Source: Mesorhizobium loti CJ3sym
Lineage (GTDB): Bacteria > Pseudomonadota > Alphaproteobacteria > Rhizobiales > Rhizobiaceae
Direction: 5' to 3'
Length of the DNA stretch: 64,000 bases
Assembly: GCF_000472785.1 (NCBI RefSeq)
Contig: NZ_AXAL01000003.1
Coordinates: 1-64,000, forward strand
In this document: positions 34,413 through 45,942 of the stretch, piece after piece
How positions within the stretch are numbered: position 1 is the first letter of the stretch
How the letters are laid out: the number at the start of each line of letters is the position of its first letter
Translations under genes and position numbers: made by a program
Notes under the pieces: model-generated
Told to the model about the DNA's origin: nothing
Database searches by the model: none
Seen by the model: the letters and a program-made list of their open reading frames with translations, nothing else

Positions 34413-34802
34413 ATGGACAAGATCGCCAACCCGGCACCCGGCTTCCAGCGCAACCCCGACAAGATAATCACCATCGAGCCCTATATCGGCACCGTCACCG
34501 TGCGCGCCGGCAATACGGTCGTCGCGTCGTCGACTAACGCCAAGGTGCTTACCGAAACCCCTTATCCCGCCGCCTTCTACATTCCGTTCGCCGACATCGA
34601 TTTCGACAGGCTGAGCAGCACCGAACACTCGAGCCATTGCCCCTACAAGGGCGACGCCAGCTATTGGAGCGTGCTGCCGGCCGGCGAAGCCGGCAAGGAC
34701 GCGATGTGGGCCTATCGGCAGCCTTTCGACGAAGTGACAGAGATTGGCGACCACGGCGCGTTCTACGCCAGCAAGGTCATCATTGAAGCCAAGCCGGGCT
34801 GA
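34413..34802 (+). CDS. DUF427 domain protein
   Basis: Single-domain protein of 129 residues. It has the family signature: the strand GTVTVRAGNTVVASSTNAKVLTE in pieces, YPAAFYIPFADID near 50, and the HSSHCPYKGDASYWSV block near 72-87 with conserved Cys and Tyr. DUF427 proteins are small beta-rich, cytoplasmic and of unknown role. A GGCAAGGAGGAACC Shine-Dalgarno precedes ATG 34413. It converges with the deacetylase gene ending at 34821. Confidence 0.88.
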   Translation: MDKIANPAPGFQRNPDKIITIEPYIGTVTVRAGNTVVASSTNAKVLTETPYPAAFYIPFADIDFDRLSSTEHSSHCPYKGDASYWSVLPAGEAGKDAMWAYRQPFDEVTEIGDHGAFYASKVIIEAKPG

Positions 34803-34820
34803 AAAGCGGCAGACTGCCAG

Positions 34821-35561
34821 TCAGTCGGTCGTGCCGTGATTGCCGAAACCATCGACATCGTCGAGCCGCACAAAGGTCATGCCCTTGGCTTTCAACGCCA
34901 GCAGGCCCTGCACCACGCCCTCACCGGCGGCGTGGGTCGGCTGGTTGATATGTGAGATGATCACGTCACCATCCTTGGCCGCGGCGATACGCCTGGCTGT
35001 TTCCTTGGCGCCGAGCAGCGAGCCGCCATCGCCATTGATCGAAAAGCCGGCAATCTTGAAACCGAGCTTGCGGATCATCGCGATCGCCGAGGGGCTGTAT
35101 TCGGCGGTTGCGCCGCGAAACCATTTCGGCGCCGGCTCACCGGTCCTGGCAAGAGCTGCGGCACCCGACTCGACTTCCGCCAGCACGGCCTCGGGGCTGC
35201 CGGCGCTCTTTATGCCGTAGATCTTCTGCGGCGTGTCGACCGCCGGGACATGGCGCCCGCCGTGATTTTCCAGTTCGAACAGATCGGGATGGGCACGCAT
35301 GATGGCGACGGCCTCTGCGTTGCGCTTCAGCCAGATGCCGGTGACGAAAATGGTGGCCGGTATCTTGTTTTCCACCAGCGCCGAGAGAATGCGTGTGTCG
35401 GTCTTTCCGCCGCAGGCGTCGAGCGTGAGGGCCACGTGGCCGGCTCCGCTTGCCACGGGCTTGATGTGCAGCGTGGGCTCGACCAGCGGCGCGGCATGGG
35501 CGCTGGATATGACCGCCAACGACATGGCGATCATGCAGAGATGTCTTTGCAGCAGACGCAT
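34821..35561 (-). CDS. Polysaccharide deacetylase-family protein, exported
   Basis: NodB-homology protein of 246 residues with a signal peptide (AMSLAVISSAHAA). Motif 1 reads LTLDACGG (Asp 48, then Ala 49 where most members have a second, metal-binding Asp). Motif 2 is HGGRH (100-104), an intact HxxxH. C-terminal parts include KWFRGATAEY and the HINQPTHAAG motif with its conserved His. It may act on a peptidoglycan or surface glycan, but the altered motif 1 makes activity uncertain. ATG 35561 has CAGGAA upstream; a longer frame to 35702 would bury the signal peptide. Confidence 0.85.
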   Translation of the reverse strand: MRLLQRHLCMIAMSLAVISSAHAAPLVEPTLHIKPVASGAGHVALTLDACGGKTDTRILSALVENKIPATIFVTGIWLKRNAEAVAIMRAHPDLFELENHGGRHVPAVDTPQKIYGIKSAGSPEAVLAEVESGAAALARTGEPAPKWFRGATAEYSPSAIAMIRKLGFKIAGFSINGDGGSLLGAKETARRIAAAKDGDVIISHINQPTHAAGEGVVQGLLALKAKGMTFVRLDDVDGFGNHGTTD

Positions 35562-35732
35562 CAAACCAAATTCCTGACTAGCGATTCCAAACACTGGCGA
35601 TTTCAAGCTGGTATCCCAAGATCCGCATGAAGGCGGAAATCGGGACGATGGATAGCAGAAAAGTGCCTGGCGCGGCAATTTGACCGCCCGCCTCGCGAGC
35701 AATCCATTCGACAGTCAGACGATCGATCCCGC

Positions 35733-36836
35733 TCAGACAGTGCGTTCCCGTTTCATCTCGCTGCGCGCAAGGAGCTCGCGCACCGCTTCGACGACAGGCT
35801 TCACCTCAAGCCGCCACACGCAGCACGCCTTGCTGGGGTCCTTCGGGCGGCAAAGGTCGCTGGCAATGCAGTCACATGGCATCGACGGCCGCAGCGCGAT
35901 GCTCGGCACGCCGACAGGCCCCCAGCGCGACGGATTCGTCAGACCGAAAAGCCCGACAACCGGCGTGCCCGCGGCGGCGGCTATGTGCATCGGGCCACTC
36001 TCGTTGCCGAGAAACAGCCGGGCCTGTTTCAGGACAGCCAGCAGGGTCTCGAGCGACAGCGTCCCGACAAGGTCGACGACCGGCGTCGCCGTCCTGGCGA
36101 TGATCTGCGCCGCGGTCTCGCGTTCGTCCGGCCCTCCGACCAGCACGACTCCCAATCCGGTCTCGCCTGCAATTTCGTCGATCGCCTCGGCAAACCGTTC
36201 CGGCTGCCATTGGCGGCCCTTGAAGCTCGCGCCCGCATGTACGGCGATGAAAGCGTTTGGGTGAAGACGGTGCTTGCCTAGCAGCGCCAGGGCTTTCACG
36301 GTCTCGGATGGCAGCGGCTGAATGCTTGGTACCGTCACGCGCAGATCGATGCCAAGCGCTTCAAGAGGCGAAAGATAGCGATAGACAAAATGCTGGCCGC
36401 CAAACCCCTGTGGTTTTGCAAACAGATTGGCGGGCTGCCGCTCCAGCAGCTTCAGAGGCCTTTCGGGAGGATTGTAGCCGATGCGGGTCTTTGCGTTGAC
36501 GAGCCCGCTGATGAGGCGCGAGGTCTTTGAATCGGTCAGGTCGATCGTCAGATCGAAGCGGAAGCCACGCAGTTCCCGCACGATGACATAGAGTTCTTTT
36601 CCGCGCTCCAGCGGGGTGCCCCGCATGCGGGCGCGCATGAACGTGACCACCTCGGAAGCAATGCCATGCGCCACCACGAAGCTCTTGAAATTCGCTTCGC
36701 AGAGGAACACGATCCTGGCGCCGGGGAATTCGAGCTGCAGGTTCCTGGCGAGCGTCGAGGCGAGGACGATATCGCCGATGAACTTCGTTTGAACGATCAG
36801 GATCGAGCGGAATGGCGCGGGTGAGATCTGCAACAT
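35733..36836 (-). CDS. Glycosyltransferase family 9 (heptosyltransferase-like)
   Basis: GT-B transferase of 367 residues. The N-terminal domain opens SILIVQTKFIGDIVLASTLARNL in pieces, with Asp near 22. The C-terminal domain has IAVHAGASFKGRQWQPERFAEAI near 198, VVLVGGPDERE near 230 and the donor-site motif LFLGNESGPMHIAAAAGTPVVGLFG near 275-299. This family normally adds heptose to lipopolysaccharide core. A Cys-rich C-terminus (CDCIASDLC) is also usual. It stands alone about 170 nt upstream of the deacetylase gene on the same strand, and both could modify envelope glycan. Confidence 0.9.
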   Translation of the reverse strand: MLQISPAPFRSILIVQTKFIGDIVLASTLARNLQLEFPGARIVFLCEANFKSFVVAHGIASEVVTFMRARMRGTPLERGKELYVIVRELRGFRFDLTIDLTDSKTSRLISGLVNAKTRIGYNPPERPLKLLERQPANLFAKPQGFGGQHFVYRYLSPLEALGIDLRVTVPSIQPLPSETVKALALLGKHRLHPNAFIAVHAGASFKGRQWQPERFAEAIDEIAGETGLGVVLVGGPDERETAAQIIARTATPVVDLVGTLSLETLLAVLKQARLFLGNESGPMHIAAAAGTPVVGLFGLTNPSRWGPVGVPSIALRPSMPCDCIASDLCRPKDPSKACCVWRLEVKPVVEAVRELLARSEMKRERTV

Positions 36837-36964
36837 GTGATTCCGGGAACGATTGGCGGGCAGTCCGCAAATTGGGCAGGAACAATGTCGAGATTATGCA
36901 ATGCCTTCAGCACGTTCGCGTGAGCTTTCATACAAAATCGTAAATTTTGGCTCTGTCTGATGCT

Positions 36965-39643
<2,679 letters not shown>

Positions 39644-39857
39644 GCTTTGCTCTCCGGTTGCAGGAGATTGGAAAGATTGGCGAAACGGAAAGTTCCGCTC
39701 GTGTCCGACTTTGGAGCGATATGATGCTGCAGTGCGAAAGGCAAGCGCCGCCCAAAGCCGTATGGTCGCTACAATCGATTAAGCAAAAGCCGCGTCAAAA
39801 AGACTTGCCACCTCACAGGCGGAAGACTAGAACATAAAGGGAACAAAGAGGTACTCC

Positions 39858-40202
39858 ATGCGGCTGTCCGGAAGACTCGACTATCTGGAAATGCCGGCCA
39901 CTGGCGGAACGCTGGACCGGCTGAAGGCTTTCTACAGTACCGCCTTTGCCTGGTCGTTCACAGACTATGGGCCGACCTATTCGGCCTTCGCAGAAGGGCT
40001 GGACGGCGGCTTCCAGGCCGATGCCGCTGAGGCGCCGGGAAAGCCGCTGCCCGTGCTCTATAGCGAAAATCTGGAGGAGACCCTTGGCGCCGTCGAAAGT
40101 GCCGGAGGCACGATCGTCAAGCCGATCTTCCCGTTCCCCGGCGGCCGGCGCTTCCACTTCGTCGACCCGGCCGGAAATGAGTTGGCGGTCTGGGGCAAAT
40201 AG
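39858..40202 (+). CDS. VOC-family (glyoxalase-like) protein
   Basis: Single-domain protein of 114 residues with the beta-alpha-beta-beta-beta pattern of the vicinal-oxygen-chelate fold. It starts RLDYLEMPATGG and ends with the motif FHFVDPAGNELAVWGK common to glyoxalase/bleomycin-resistance relatives. The usual metal ligands are not complete within one domain, so it probably acts as a dimer or is non-enzymatic. No substrate can be assigned. Confidence 0.88.
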   Translation: MRLSGRLDYLEMPATGGTLDRLKAFYSTAFAWSFTDYGPTYSAFAEGLDGGFQADAAEAPGKPLPVLYSENLEETLGAVESAGGTIVKPIFPFPGGRRFHFVDPAGNELAVWGK

Positions 40203-40330
40203 GCCGCCTGGACATGATCTGGCGGCGTTTTGTGGATTGCTCGTTTTGAGCGTTCTCGCTGTCGCTCACAGGATTGTACTTTTCGGCTGCTCTGCTAATA
40301 ACGCGCCGCACAAGCGACTCTGACGGCAAT

Positions 40331-40405
40331 TGGGGCGTCGCCAAGTGGTAAGGCATCGGTTTTTGGTACCGACATTCCCAGGTTCGAATCCTGGCGCCCC
40401 AGCCA
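40331..40405 (+). tRNA. tRNA-Gln (anticodon TTG)
   Basis: Acceptor arm TGGGGCG pairs with CGCCCCA, discriminator G, and CCA is encoded (40403-40405). The anticodon stem TCGGT/ACCGA encloses the loop TTTTGGT with anticodon TTG at 40363-40365, reading CAA for glutamine. The T-arm GGTTCGAATCC is canonical. It stands alone, not in an rRNA operon. The 290 nt downstream contain no integrase or repeat of its 3' end that I could see. Confidence 0.97.
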
Positions 40406-40695
40406 TTCATCTCTCGGGATGGGCATCCTTGTTCGATTATACCTGAACCACCGAACCCCTGCCGGCATTCTCCGACAACCTTGAGAATCGCGTTCTGCAA
40501 GGCCCGCAGCAGCAAGACCGGGCCAGGATTGCGGCCCGCGGGTCTCCTTGTGGTCATGGGCTGGGTTCGTTGCTTTTCGAACAGCCCGATGCAATCGTGG
40601 CAACAGCGGACGCTGATATTGCCACGTGGGCCCGACCCAGATCTCCAAGCCCGCTTCCGGTGATGGGTGCATGGACGCAAGATTGTTGGAGCAGA
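40406..40695. other. Intergenic region downstream of tRNA-Gln
   Basis: About 290 nt with no convincing gene on either strand. Open frames on the minus strand here run back through the tRNA and are artefacts. Confidence 0.5.
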
Positions 40696-41064
40696 ATGAA
40701 ATTTTACTCAGCCGCCGAACGGATAGCTTTTATTGTCACGCTCATTGCCGTTCTTGTGCTCGCGCTGCTGCCGGTACCCCGCCTCAAGGAATTCGGGATC
40801 GACATCGGCTTCCACTACGACAAGCTGAACCACGCCAGCGCCTTCGCCGTCCTGGCTTTCCTGGGCAGTCTTGGCTGGCCACGCCACAAGGCAAGTGTCA
40901 TCGTCTTCCTGGCATTGGTAGGAGCTGCCATCGAGGCTCTCCAAGGTACATCCCTGATACAGCGGGACCTCGACGTGTTCGACTGGGTTGCAGACTGTGT
41001 CGGCATGGCTTGCGGCCTGCTGGCGGCGGTCTGCGCGAACTGGGCCATGCGGCGTGCAGACTGA
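40696..41064 (+). CDS. VanZ-like membrane protein
   Basis: Protein of 122 residues with about four hydrophobic helices. The pattern is typical of VanZ-family proteins: helix 1 near 9-27, the HYDKLNHASAFAVLAFLG segment near 42-59, IEALQGTSLIQRDLDVFDWVAD near 82-103 in pieces, and a last helix. Their general function is poorly known; VanZ itself gives low-level teicoplanin resistance. ATG 40696 has GGAG 5 nt upstream and directly precedes the first helix. It is followed by two tiny paralogous genes on the same strand. Confidence 0.85.
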   Translation: MKFYSAAERIAFIVTLIAVLVLALLPVPRLKEFGIDIGFHYDKLNHASAFAVLAFLGSLGWPRHKASVIVFLALVGAAIEALQGTSLIQRDLDVFDWVADCVGMACGLLAAVCANWAMRRAD

Positions 41065-41102
41065 AGAAAGCAGAATAACCTCCTGACAGTCCAAGGGATA
41101 TG

Positions 41103-41291
41103 ATGGCCTTTAAAATCGGGCTTCCCGGCGGCGCGCTGAAAGTGAAGCAACAACATGAATTGCGCCGCCGGGAGCAGAGGCGCGAGGTGCCGGTCTGGCA
41201 GGTCGGCAAGTATTTCGTGATCTGGTGGCCGGCCACGATTTCGGACGGGCCATCCAAGCCCCCGAACGCGGAGTGGAACGACTTGCGCTGA
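41103..41291 (+). CDS. Small conserved-looking protein, tandem paralogue 1 (LPGG-LKVK family)
   Basis: Protein of 62 residues, not recognised. It has an N-terminal strand pattern IGLPGGALKVK, a charged helix ELRRREQRRE and a hydrophobic strand VPVWQVGKYFVIWWP. The next small gene encodes the same pattern, which is the main evidence that both are real. AAGGGAT precedes the paired ATGs at 41100 and 41103; the second fits the spacing and the alignment. No membrane helix or signal peptide. Confidence 0.65.
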   Translation: MAFKIGLPGGALKVKQQHELRRREQRREVPVWQVGKYFVIWWPATISDGPSKPPNAEWNDLR

Positions 41292-41332
41292 CCCTTTCTG
41301 CGATCTGGAAATCTGCGTATACTTGTGCCGTC

Positions 41333-41500
41333 ATGGCACTGCGAATCAGATTGCCCGGCGGCACGCTGAAGGTGAAGATCTACCGCGAACTTCGTGATCG
41401 CGAGCGGGATCATCGAGTGCCTGTGCTGAAGGTCGGCTCGCTCTATTTCGTCTGGGCTTCGGCCAAACACCATTCCCACAGACACGACCAGAAAACCTGA
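41333..41500 (+). CDS. Small conserved-looking protein, tandem paralogue 2 (LPGG-LKVK family)
   Basis: Protein of 55 residues, paralogue of the gene at 41103. IRLPGGTLKVK, ELRDRERDHR and VPVLKVGSLYFVW align without gaps for about 37 residues with roughly 60 percent identity. The C-terminus differs and is His/Lys-rich (HHSHRHDQK). ATG 41333 has no strong Shine-Dalgarno. It ends 30 nt before the convergent smc gene. Function unknown; the short basic helix followed by a hydrophobic strand could be a small nucleic-acid- or protein-binding fold (inference). Confidence 0.6.
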   Translation: MALRIRLPGGTLKVKIYRELRDRERDHRVPVLKVGSLYFVWASAKHHSHRHDQKT

Positions 41501-41530
41501 ATGGTCCACCGATGAATGCCGGATCGCGCG

Positions 41531-44500
41531 TCAGCTCGCCTCGCGCATCGCCTCTGCCGCCTGCAAATCGACCGACACGAGCTGGCTGACGCCCTGCTCG
41601 GCCATGGTGACGCCGAACAACCTGTCCATGCGCGCCATGGTGATCGGGTTGTGCGTGATGATGACGAAACGCGTCTCGGTGGTCTTGGCCATCTCGTCCA
41701 TGAGATTGCAGAAGCGTTCGACATTGTGATCGTCGAGCGGCGCGTCGACTTCGTCGAGCACGCAGATCGGCGCCGGATTGGTCAGGAAGACGGCGAAGAT
41801 CAGCGACATCGCCGTCAACGCCTGCTCGCCGCCGGACAGCAGCGTCATGGTCTGCGGCTTCTTGCCCGGCGGGCGGGCGAGGATTTCAAGCCCGGCCTCG
41901 AGCGGATCCTCGGATTCGATCAGCTGCAATTCCGCCGTGCCGCCGCCGAACAGATGCGAGAACAACCGCTGGAAATGGCCGTTGACCACGTCAAAGGCGG
42001 CCAGCAGCCGCTCACGGCCTTCGCGGTTGAGGCTCTGGATCGCTTGCCTGAGCTTGCGGATCGCCTCGATGATGTCCTCACGCTCGGAAACGATCGTCTC
42101 CAGCCGGTCGGACAGCTCCTTCTGCTCTTCCTCGGCGCGCAGATTGACGGCGCCGAGCCGTTCGCGCTCGATTTTCAGCCGGTCGAGCTGGCGTTCGATC
42201 TCCGGCATTTCCGGCATTGGATCGTCGGCTTCCAAGCCGGTGTGGCGGATGACCAGATGCGGCGGCGTGTTCAGCGTTTCCTGGATACGCGCTTCGACTT
42301 CCAGCCGGCGCTCGTCGGCGGCCGTCAGCCGTTCCTCGGCGCGTACGCGGGTCTCGCGCGCCTCGGCCAGCGACTGGATGGAGCCGGTGGCCAGCTTGTC
42401 CAGCTCGGCTTGCCTGGTCTCCGCTTCCTGCAGGCGATCGGCCGCCGCCTTGCGCAAGGTCTCGGCCTCGGTGAGCTGCGACAGCAAAGCGCGCCGCTTG
42501 GCGTCGATTTCGTCGGGAGCGTCGGCAAGCCGTTCGCGCTCGGCCTCGGCCTCGGCCTTGCGTTCGCCAAGCGATGCAATCTGCGTCGAGGCGTTTTCGG
42601 CACGCTGCAGCCAGCTGCTGCGCTCAGCGTTAATGGCATCGAGCCGGCGCGTGCGCGCCTCGGCTTCGCGCCGCAACCCCTCATGAACGGCACGTGCATC
42701 TGCGAGCGTGGCACGGTCGCGCGAAACATTTGCCGAGGACTGTTCGAGCTGCAGTTGCAGGTCACCCAGATCAGGTGCGTCCTGCAGCAGCATTTCGGCC
42801 TCGACGAAAGCCGCAGAGGTTTCTTCATGGCTGTCGACGATGCGGGCGCGGGCCTCGTCCAAAGCGGCACGCCGGCTCGATAGTTCACCGCCGGCTTTTT
42901 CGGCCTCGGCCAGCGCATTGCGGGCAGCGTCGAGCCTATGCTGGGCGTCGCGTCCGGCCTGGCGTGTGTTGCGTTCGGCTTCGCTTGCCTGGCGAAGCGC
43001 CTGTTCAGCCTGCGCCAATGCCGCCTCGGCCTGGCGCAGGATGAGGGTCGCCTGCACCGCCTCGGCATCGAGTTCGGCCAGCCTGTTCTTCTGCGCCAGC
43101 CGCTGCGCCGCGGCCGTCGGTGCATCGGCGCTGGCGGTGAGGCCGTCCCAGCGCCAGAGCGCGCCCTCGCGACTGACCAGCCGCTGGCCTGGCGCAAGCA
43201 GCGCCTGCAACCGGCGGCCGTCGGAGGCCTCGATGATGCCGATCTGCGCCAGGCGGCGGGCAAGCTGCGCCGGGGCGCGAACCACGCTGGCCAGGCTCCT
43301 GATCCCTTCCGGCAGAGCCGCGTCACCAAGCTGGATTTCGCTTTCGCCCCAATGCACCGGCGCGCTGCGGTCGAGCGGCACGTCGAGATCTTCGCCAAGG
43401 GCAGCACCCAGCGCCGTCTCGAAGCCGCGTTCGACGCTGATCTGTTCCAGTACAGACGGGAAGAGATCGCCGCTGGCTGCATTCAGGATCTTGGCCAGCG
43501 TCCGTGCTTCCGTCTCGATACCCGCCAATTCAGCCCTGGCGTCCTGAAGCGGCGGCCGGGCAGTGCTTTCGGCGGTGCGGGCATCGATGACCGACTGTTC
43601 AGCCTCCAATCCGGCAGTTTCGGATTCCTCCAGCAGCGCCATCGCCTGTTCGACCAGCACCCGCTTTTCGGCCGGATCCGGCAGGCCGGCGACCTTGGAC
43701 AGGATATCCGACAGTTCGCGGTCGACATCGGCGAGTTGGCGGCCAAAGCGGTCGCGGCGCTCGGCGGTGTCGCGCAACGTCCGCTCGATCTGGTTGCGCG
43801 AGGCGGCGGCCTCGGCTCGCTCGGCGGTCAGCGCGGCGAGCTTGGCTTCGCTCTGCGAGAGTGTTGCCGCCGCCTGTTCGAAGGCAGCCCGGGTGGTTGC
43901 CTCGCGCTCGGCGGCGCCAGCATTTTCCGAATTCAGCGTCGCTTCTTCGGTGCGCAGGCGCTCAAGGATGTCCGCATTGTCGCGCACCATGCGTTCTTCG
44001 CGGGCAATGTCGCCGTCGAGCTGCTGCAGCCGGCGCTCGAGCTCGGCTTGACGGGCGCGGATGCGGCCGGCTTCCTCCTCGATCTGCGACTTGGCGATCG
44101 ACAGGCGCTGGAAGGCGGCGGCGGCGGCGGCTTCAGCGTCGCGCAGGTCCGGCATGCGGTGCGCGCCGATGCCTTGTTCCCTCGCGGCAGCCATCTGCGC
44201 GGCAGCACGGTCGCCGACAAGTGCTGTGGCAACCGCCAGCGCAGAACGCGCCTCGCCTTCCTGCGTCTTGGCCAGCGTCCAGCGCAGATGCAGCAGCGTT
44301 GCCTCCGCCTTGCGGATATCGGCCGACAGGTTCTTGAAGCGGGACGCCTGGCGCGCCTGTCGCTTCAGGCTTTCGATCTGGCTTTCCAGCTCGCCGACGA
44401 CATCATCCAACCGCTCGAGATTCTGCTCGGCTGCCTTCAGCCTCAACTCCGCCTCGTGGCGGCGGGTGTGCAGGCCGGAAATGCCGGCCGCCTCTTCCAG

Positions 44501-44989
44501 AAGGGCGCGGCGCGCCTGCGGCTTGGCCTGGATCAATTCGCCGATACGGCCTTGGCCCACCATCGATGGCGAACGCGCGCCGGTCGACTGATCGGCAAAC
44601 AGAAGCTGCACGTCCTTGGCGCGCGCTTCCTTGCCGTTGATGCGGTAGAGCGAGCCGGCCTCGCGTTCGATGCGGCGCGACACCTGCAATTCATCGGCAT
44701 CGTTGAAGGCAGCGGGCGCCGAGCGGTCTGTGTTGTCGAGGAAAAGCGTGACTTCAGCGGTGTTGCGTGCGGGCCGCGTTCCCGAGCCGGAAAAGATCAC
44801 GTCGTCCATGCCGGACGCGCGCATGTTCTTGTAGGAGCTTTCGCCCATCACCCAGCGCAGCGCCTCGACAAGGTTCGACTTGCCGCAGCCATTCGGCCCG
44901 ACAATACCGGTCAGGCCGCGTTCGATAACGAACTCGCCGGGCTCGACGAAAGACTTGAAACCAAGGAGGCGGAGGCGCGAAAACTTCAT
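41531..44989 (-). CDS. smc: Chromosome segregation protein SMC
   Basis: Condensin ATPase of 1152 residues that organises and helps separate chromosomes. The N-terminal head has Walker A GPNGCGKSN at 31-39; long coiled coils (about 170-490 and 640-1000) flank a hinge domain (about 500-620, with SLASVVRAP and LLAPGQRLVSREG). The C-terminal head has the signature LLSGGEQALTAMSL and Walker B CVLDEVDAPLDDHN near 1080. The sequence is Ala/Glu/Arg-rich, as expected of coiled coils. It lies downstream of the DsbA-like gene on the same strand. Confidence 0.96.
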   Translation of the reverse strand: MKFSRLRLLGFKSFVEPGEFVIERGLTGIVGPNGCGKSNLVEALRWVMGESSYKNMRASGMDDVIFSGSGTRPARNTAEVTLFLDNTDRSAPAAFNDADELQVSRRIEREAGSLYRINGKEARAKDVQLLFADQSTGARSPSMVGQGRIGELIQAKPQARRALLEEAAGISGLHTRRHEAELRLKAAEQNLERLDDVVGELESQIESLKRQARQASRFKNLSADIRKAEATLLHLRWTLAKTQEGEARSALAVATALVGDRAAAQMAAAREQGIGAHRMPDLRDAEAAAAAAFQRLSIAKSQIEEEAGRIRARQAELERRLQQLDGDIAREERMVRDNADILERLRTEEATLNSENAGAAEREATTRAAFEQAAATLSQSEAKLAALTAERAEAAASRNQIERTLRDTAERRDRFGRQLADVDRELSDILSKVAGLPDPAEKRVLVEQAMALLEESETAGLEAEQSVIDARTAESTARPPLQDARAELAGIETEARTLAKILNAASGDLFPSVLEQISVERGFETALGAALGEDLDVPLDRSAPVHWGESEIQLGDAALPEGIRSLASVVRAPAQLARRLAQIGIIEASDGRRLQALLAPGQRLVSREGALWRWDGLTASADAPTAAAQRLAQKNRLAELDAEAVQATLILRQAEAALAQAEQALRQASEAERNTRQAGRDAQHRLDAARNALAEAEKAGGELSSRRAALDEARARIVDSHEETSAAFVEAEMLLQDAPDLGDLQLQLEQSSANVSRDRATLADARAVHEGLRREAEARTRRLDAINAERSSWLQRAENASTQIASLGERKAEAEAERERLADAPDEIDAKRRALLSQLTEAETLRKAAADRLQEAETRQAELDKLATGSIQSLAEARETRVRAEERLTAADERRLEVEARIQETLNTPPHLVIRHTGLEADDPMPEMPEIERQLDRLKIERERLGAVNLRAEEEQKELSDRLETIVSEREDIIEAIRKLRQAIQSLNREGRERLLAAFDVVNGHFQRLFSHLFGGGTAELQLIESEDPLEAGLEILARPPGKKPQTMTLLSGGEQALTAMSLIFAVFLTNPAPICVLDEVDAPLDDHNVERFCNLMDEMAKTTETRFVIITHNPITMARMDRLFGVTMAEQGVSQLVSVDLQAAEAMREAS

Positions 44990-45046
44990 TCACGCGCCCC
45001 ATACAGGCGAGCGCCGAAACGCTGCCGCTTCAGCGCTGACCTGATG

Positions 45047-45790
45047 TCAGAGCAGAGGGTCGATGATGGCCGACATTTCCTCAATCGACATCGCCCCTTT
45101 GTAGGTCTTACCGTTGATGAAGAAGGTCGGTGTCGAGTCAACCTTGAATTCATCGGCGCCGCGCTTCTGGACCGATCTCACATCGTCCAGAAGTTTCTGG
45201 TCCGTCAAGCAGGCTTCGAAGGACTCCTGTGTAAAACCGGCGAGCTTAGAGATTTGCAGCAGCGCATCCTTGGTGTTCGACACGCCAACCCAGTTCGCCT
45301 GCTGCCTAAACAGCACGTCGACCATCGGGAAATAGTTATCCTTGGCGCAGCGCGCCAGCATGAAACCGGCTTCCGCGCTCGGGTCGAACGGGAATTCGCG
45401 CAGGATGTAGCGCGCCTTGCCGGTGTCGATGTACTTCGTCTTCAGATCCGGGAAGGTGGTTTCGGCGAAATGCGCGCAATGCGGGCAGGTCATCGAAGCG
45501 TATTCGACGATGGTGACCTTGGCGTCATCCTTGCCAAGCTGCTTCTCGGGCAGTGCGCCCGGCTTCAGCAGTTGGGCCATGTCGACGGGCCCCTGAGACT
45601 CGGGGACCTGAACGGCAGCCGGCGTGGCTGGCTTTACGGGCGTGGCCGGGTTCGCGGGCTTTACATCCGCCGCCTTGGCCTCTTCACCTGAATCGCTGCA
45701 GGCGGCGAGCAGGGCGACCGCCGGAATGGCGGCCAGCGAAGACAGGACGTTTCTGCGAGACAGACTTTGGCCAAACGGGGAACGGCTCAT
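45047..45790 (-). CDS. DsbA-family thioredoxin-fold protein, exported
   Basis: Periplasmic thiol oxidoreductase of 247 residues. It has an N-terminal signal with twin arginines (SLSRRNVLSSLAA), so Tat export is likely, and a lipobox-like LLAAC. A Pro/Ala-rich linker leads to a DsbA-like thioredoxin domain with the CPHC active site in YASMTCPHCAHF, an inserted helical part, and the cis-Pro segment STPTFFING. ATG 45790 has AGGTGA upstream; a GTG at 45799 is also open. It resembles the DsbA relatives that commonly lie between smc and the DUF721 gene in Rhizobiales. Confidence 0.93.
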   Translation of the reverse strand: MSRSPFGQSLSRRNVLSSLAAIPAVALLAACSDSGEEAKAADVKPANPATPVKPATPAAVQVPESQGPVDMAQLLKPGALPEKQLGKDDAKVTIVEYASMTCPHCAHFAETTFPDLKTKYIDTGKARYILREFPFDPSAEAGFMLARCAKDNYFPMVDVLFRQQANWVGVSNTKDALLQISKLAGFTQESFEACLTDQKLLDDVRSVQKRGADEFKVDSTPTFFINGKTYKGAMSIEEMSAIIDPLL

Positions 45791-45942
45791 ACGAATCACC
45801 TAACAAGGTTGGATTTTGCAATGCAAAGGCACGGAAAGGCGAGAGTTGGCGCGAATTAAGGCATCTCGATCCCCAATCCAATCGCGAAACCTGACAAAGC
45901 GATCACGAATGCGAGATGTTGACGACAAATCCATGACTGTCT

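Noticed and set aside
40117..40680. Minus-strand frames across the tRNA with RQDSNLGMSVPKTDALPLG-like translations
   Set aside because: This is the well-known false translation of a tRNA-Gln gene and its flanks.
40331..40700. Genomic island attached at tRNA-Gln
   Set aside because: No integrase, no direct repeat of the tRNA 3' end and no composition break were seen downstream.
42938..45691. 917-codon open frame on the plus strand opposite smc and the DsbA-like gene
   Set aside because: Low-complexity, Arg/Gln/Leu-rich shadow of GC-rich coding DNA; the minus strand encodes unmistakable SMC motifs.
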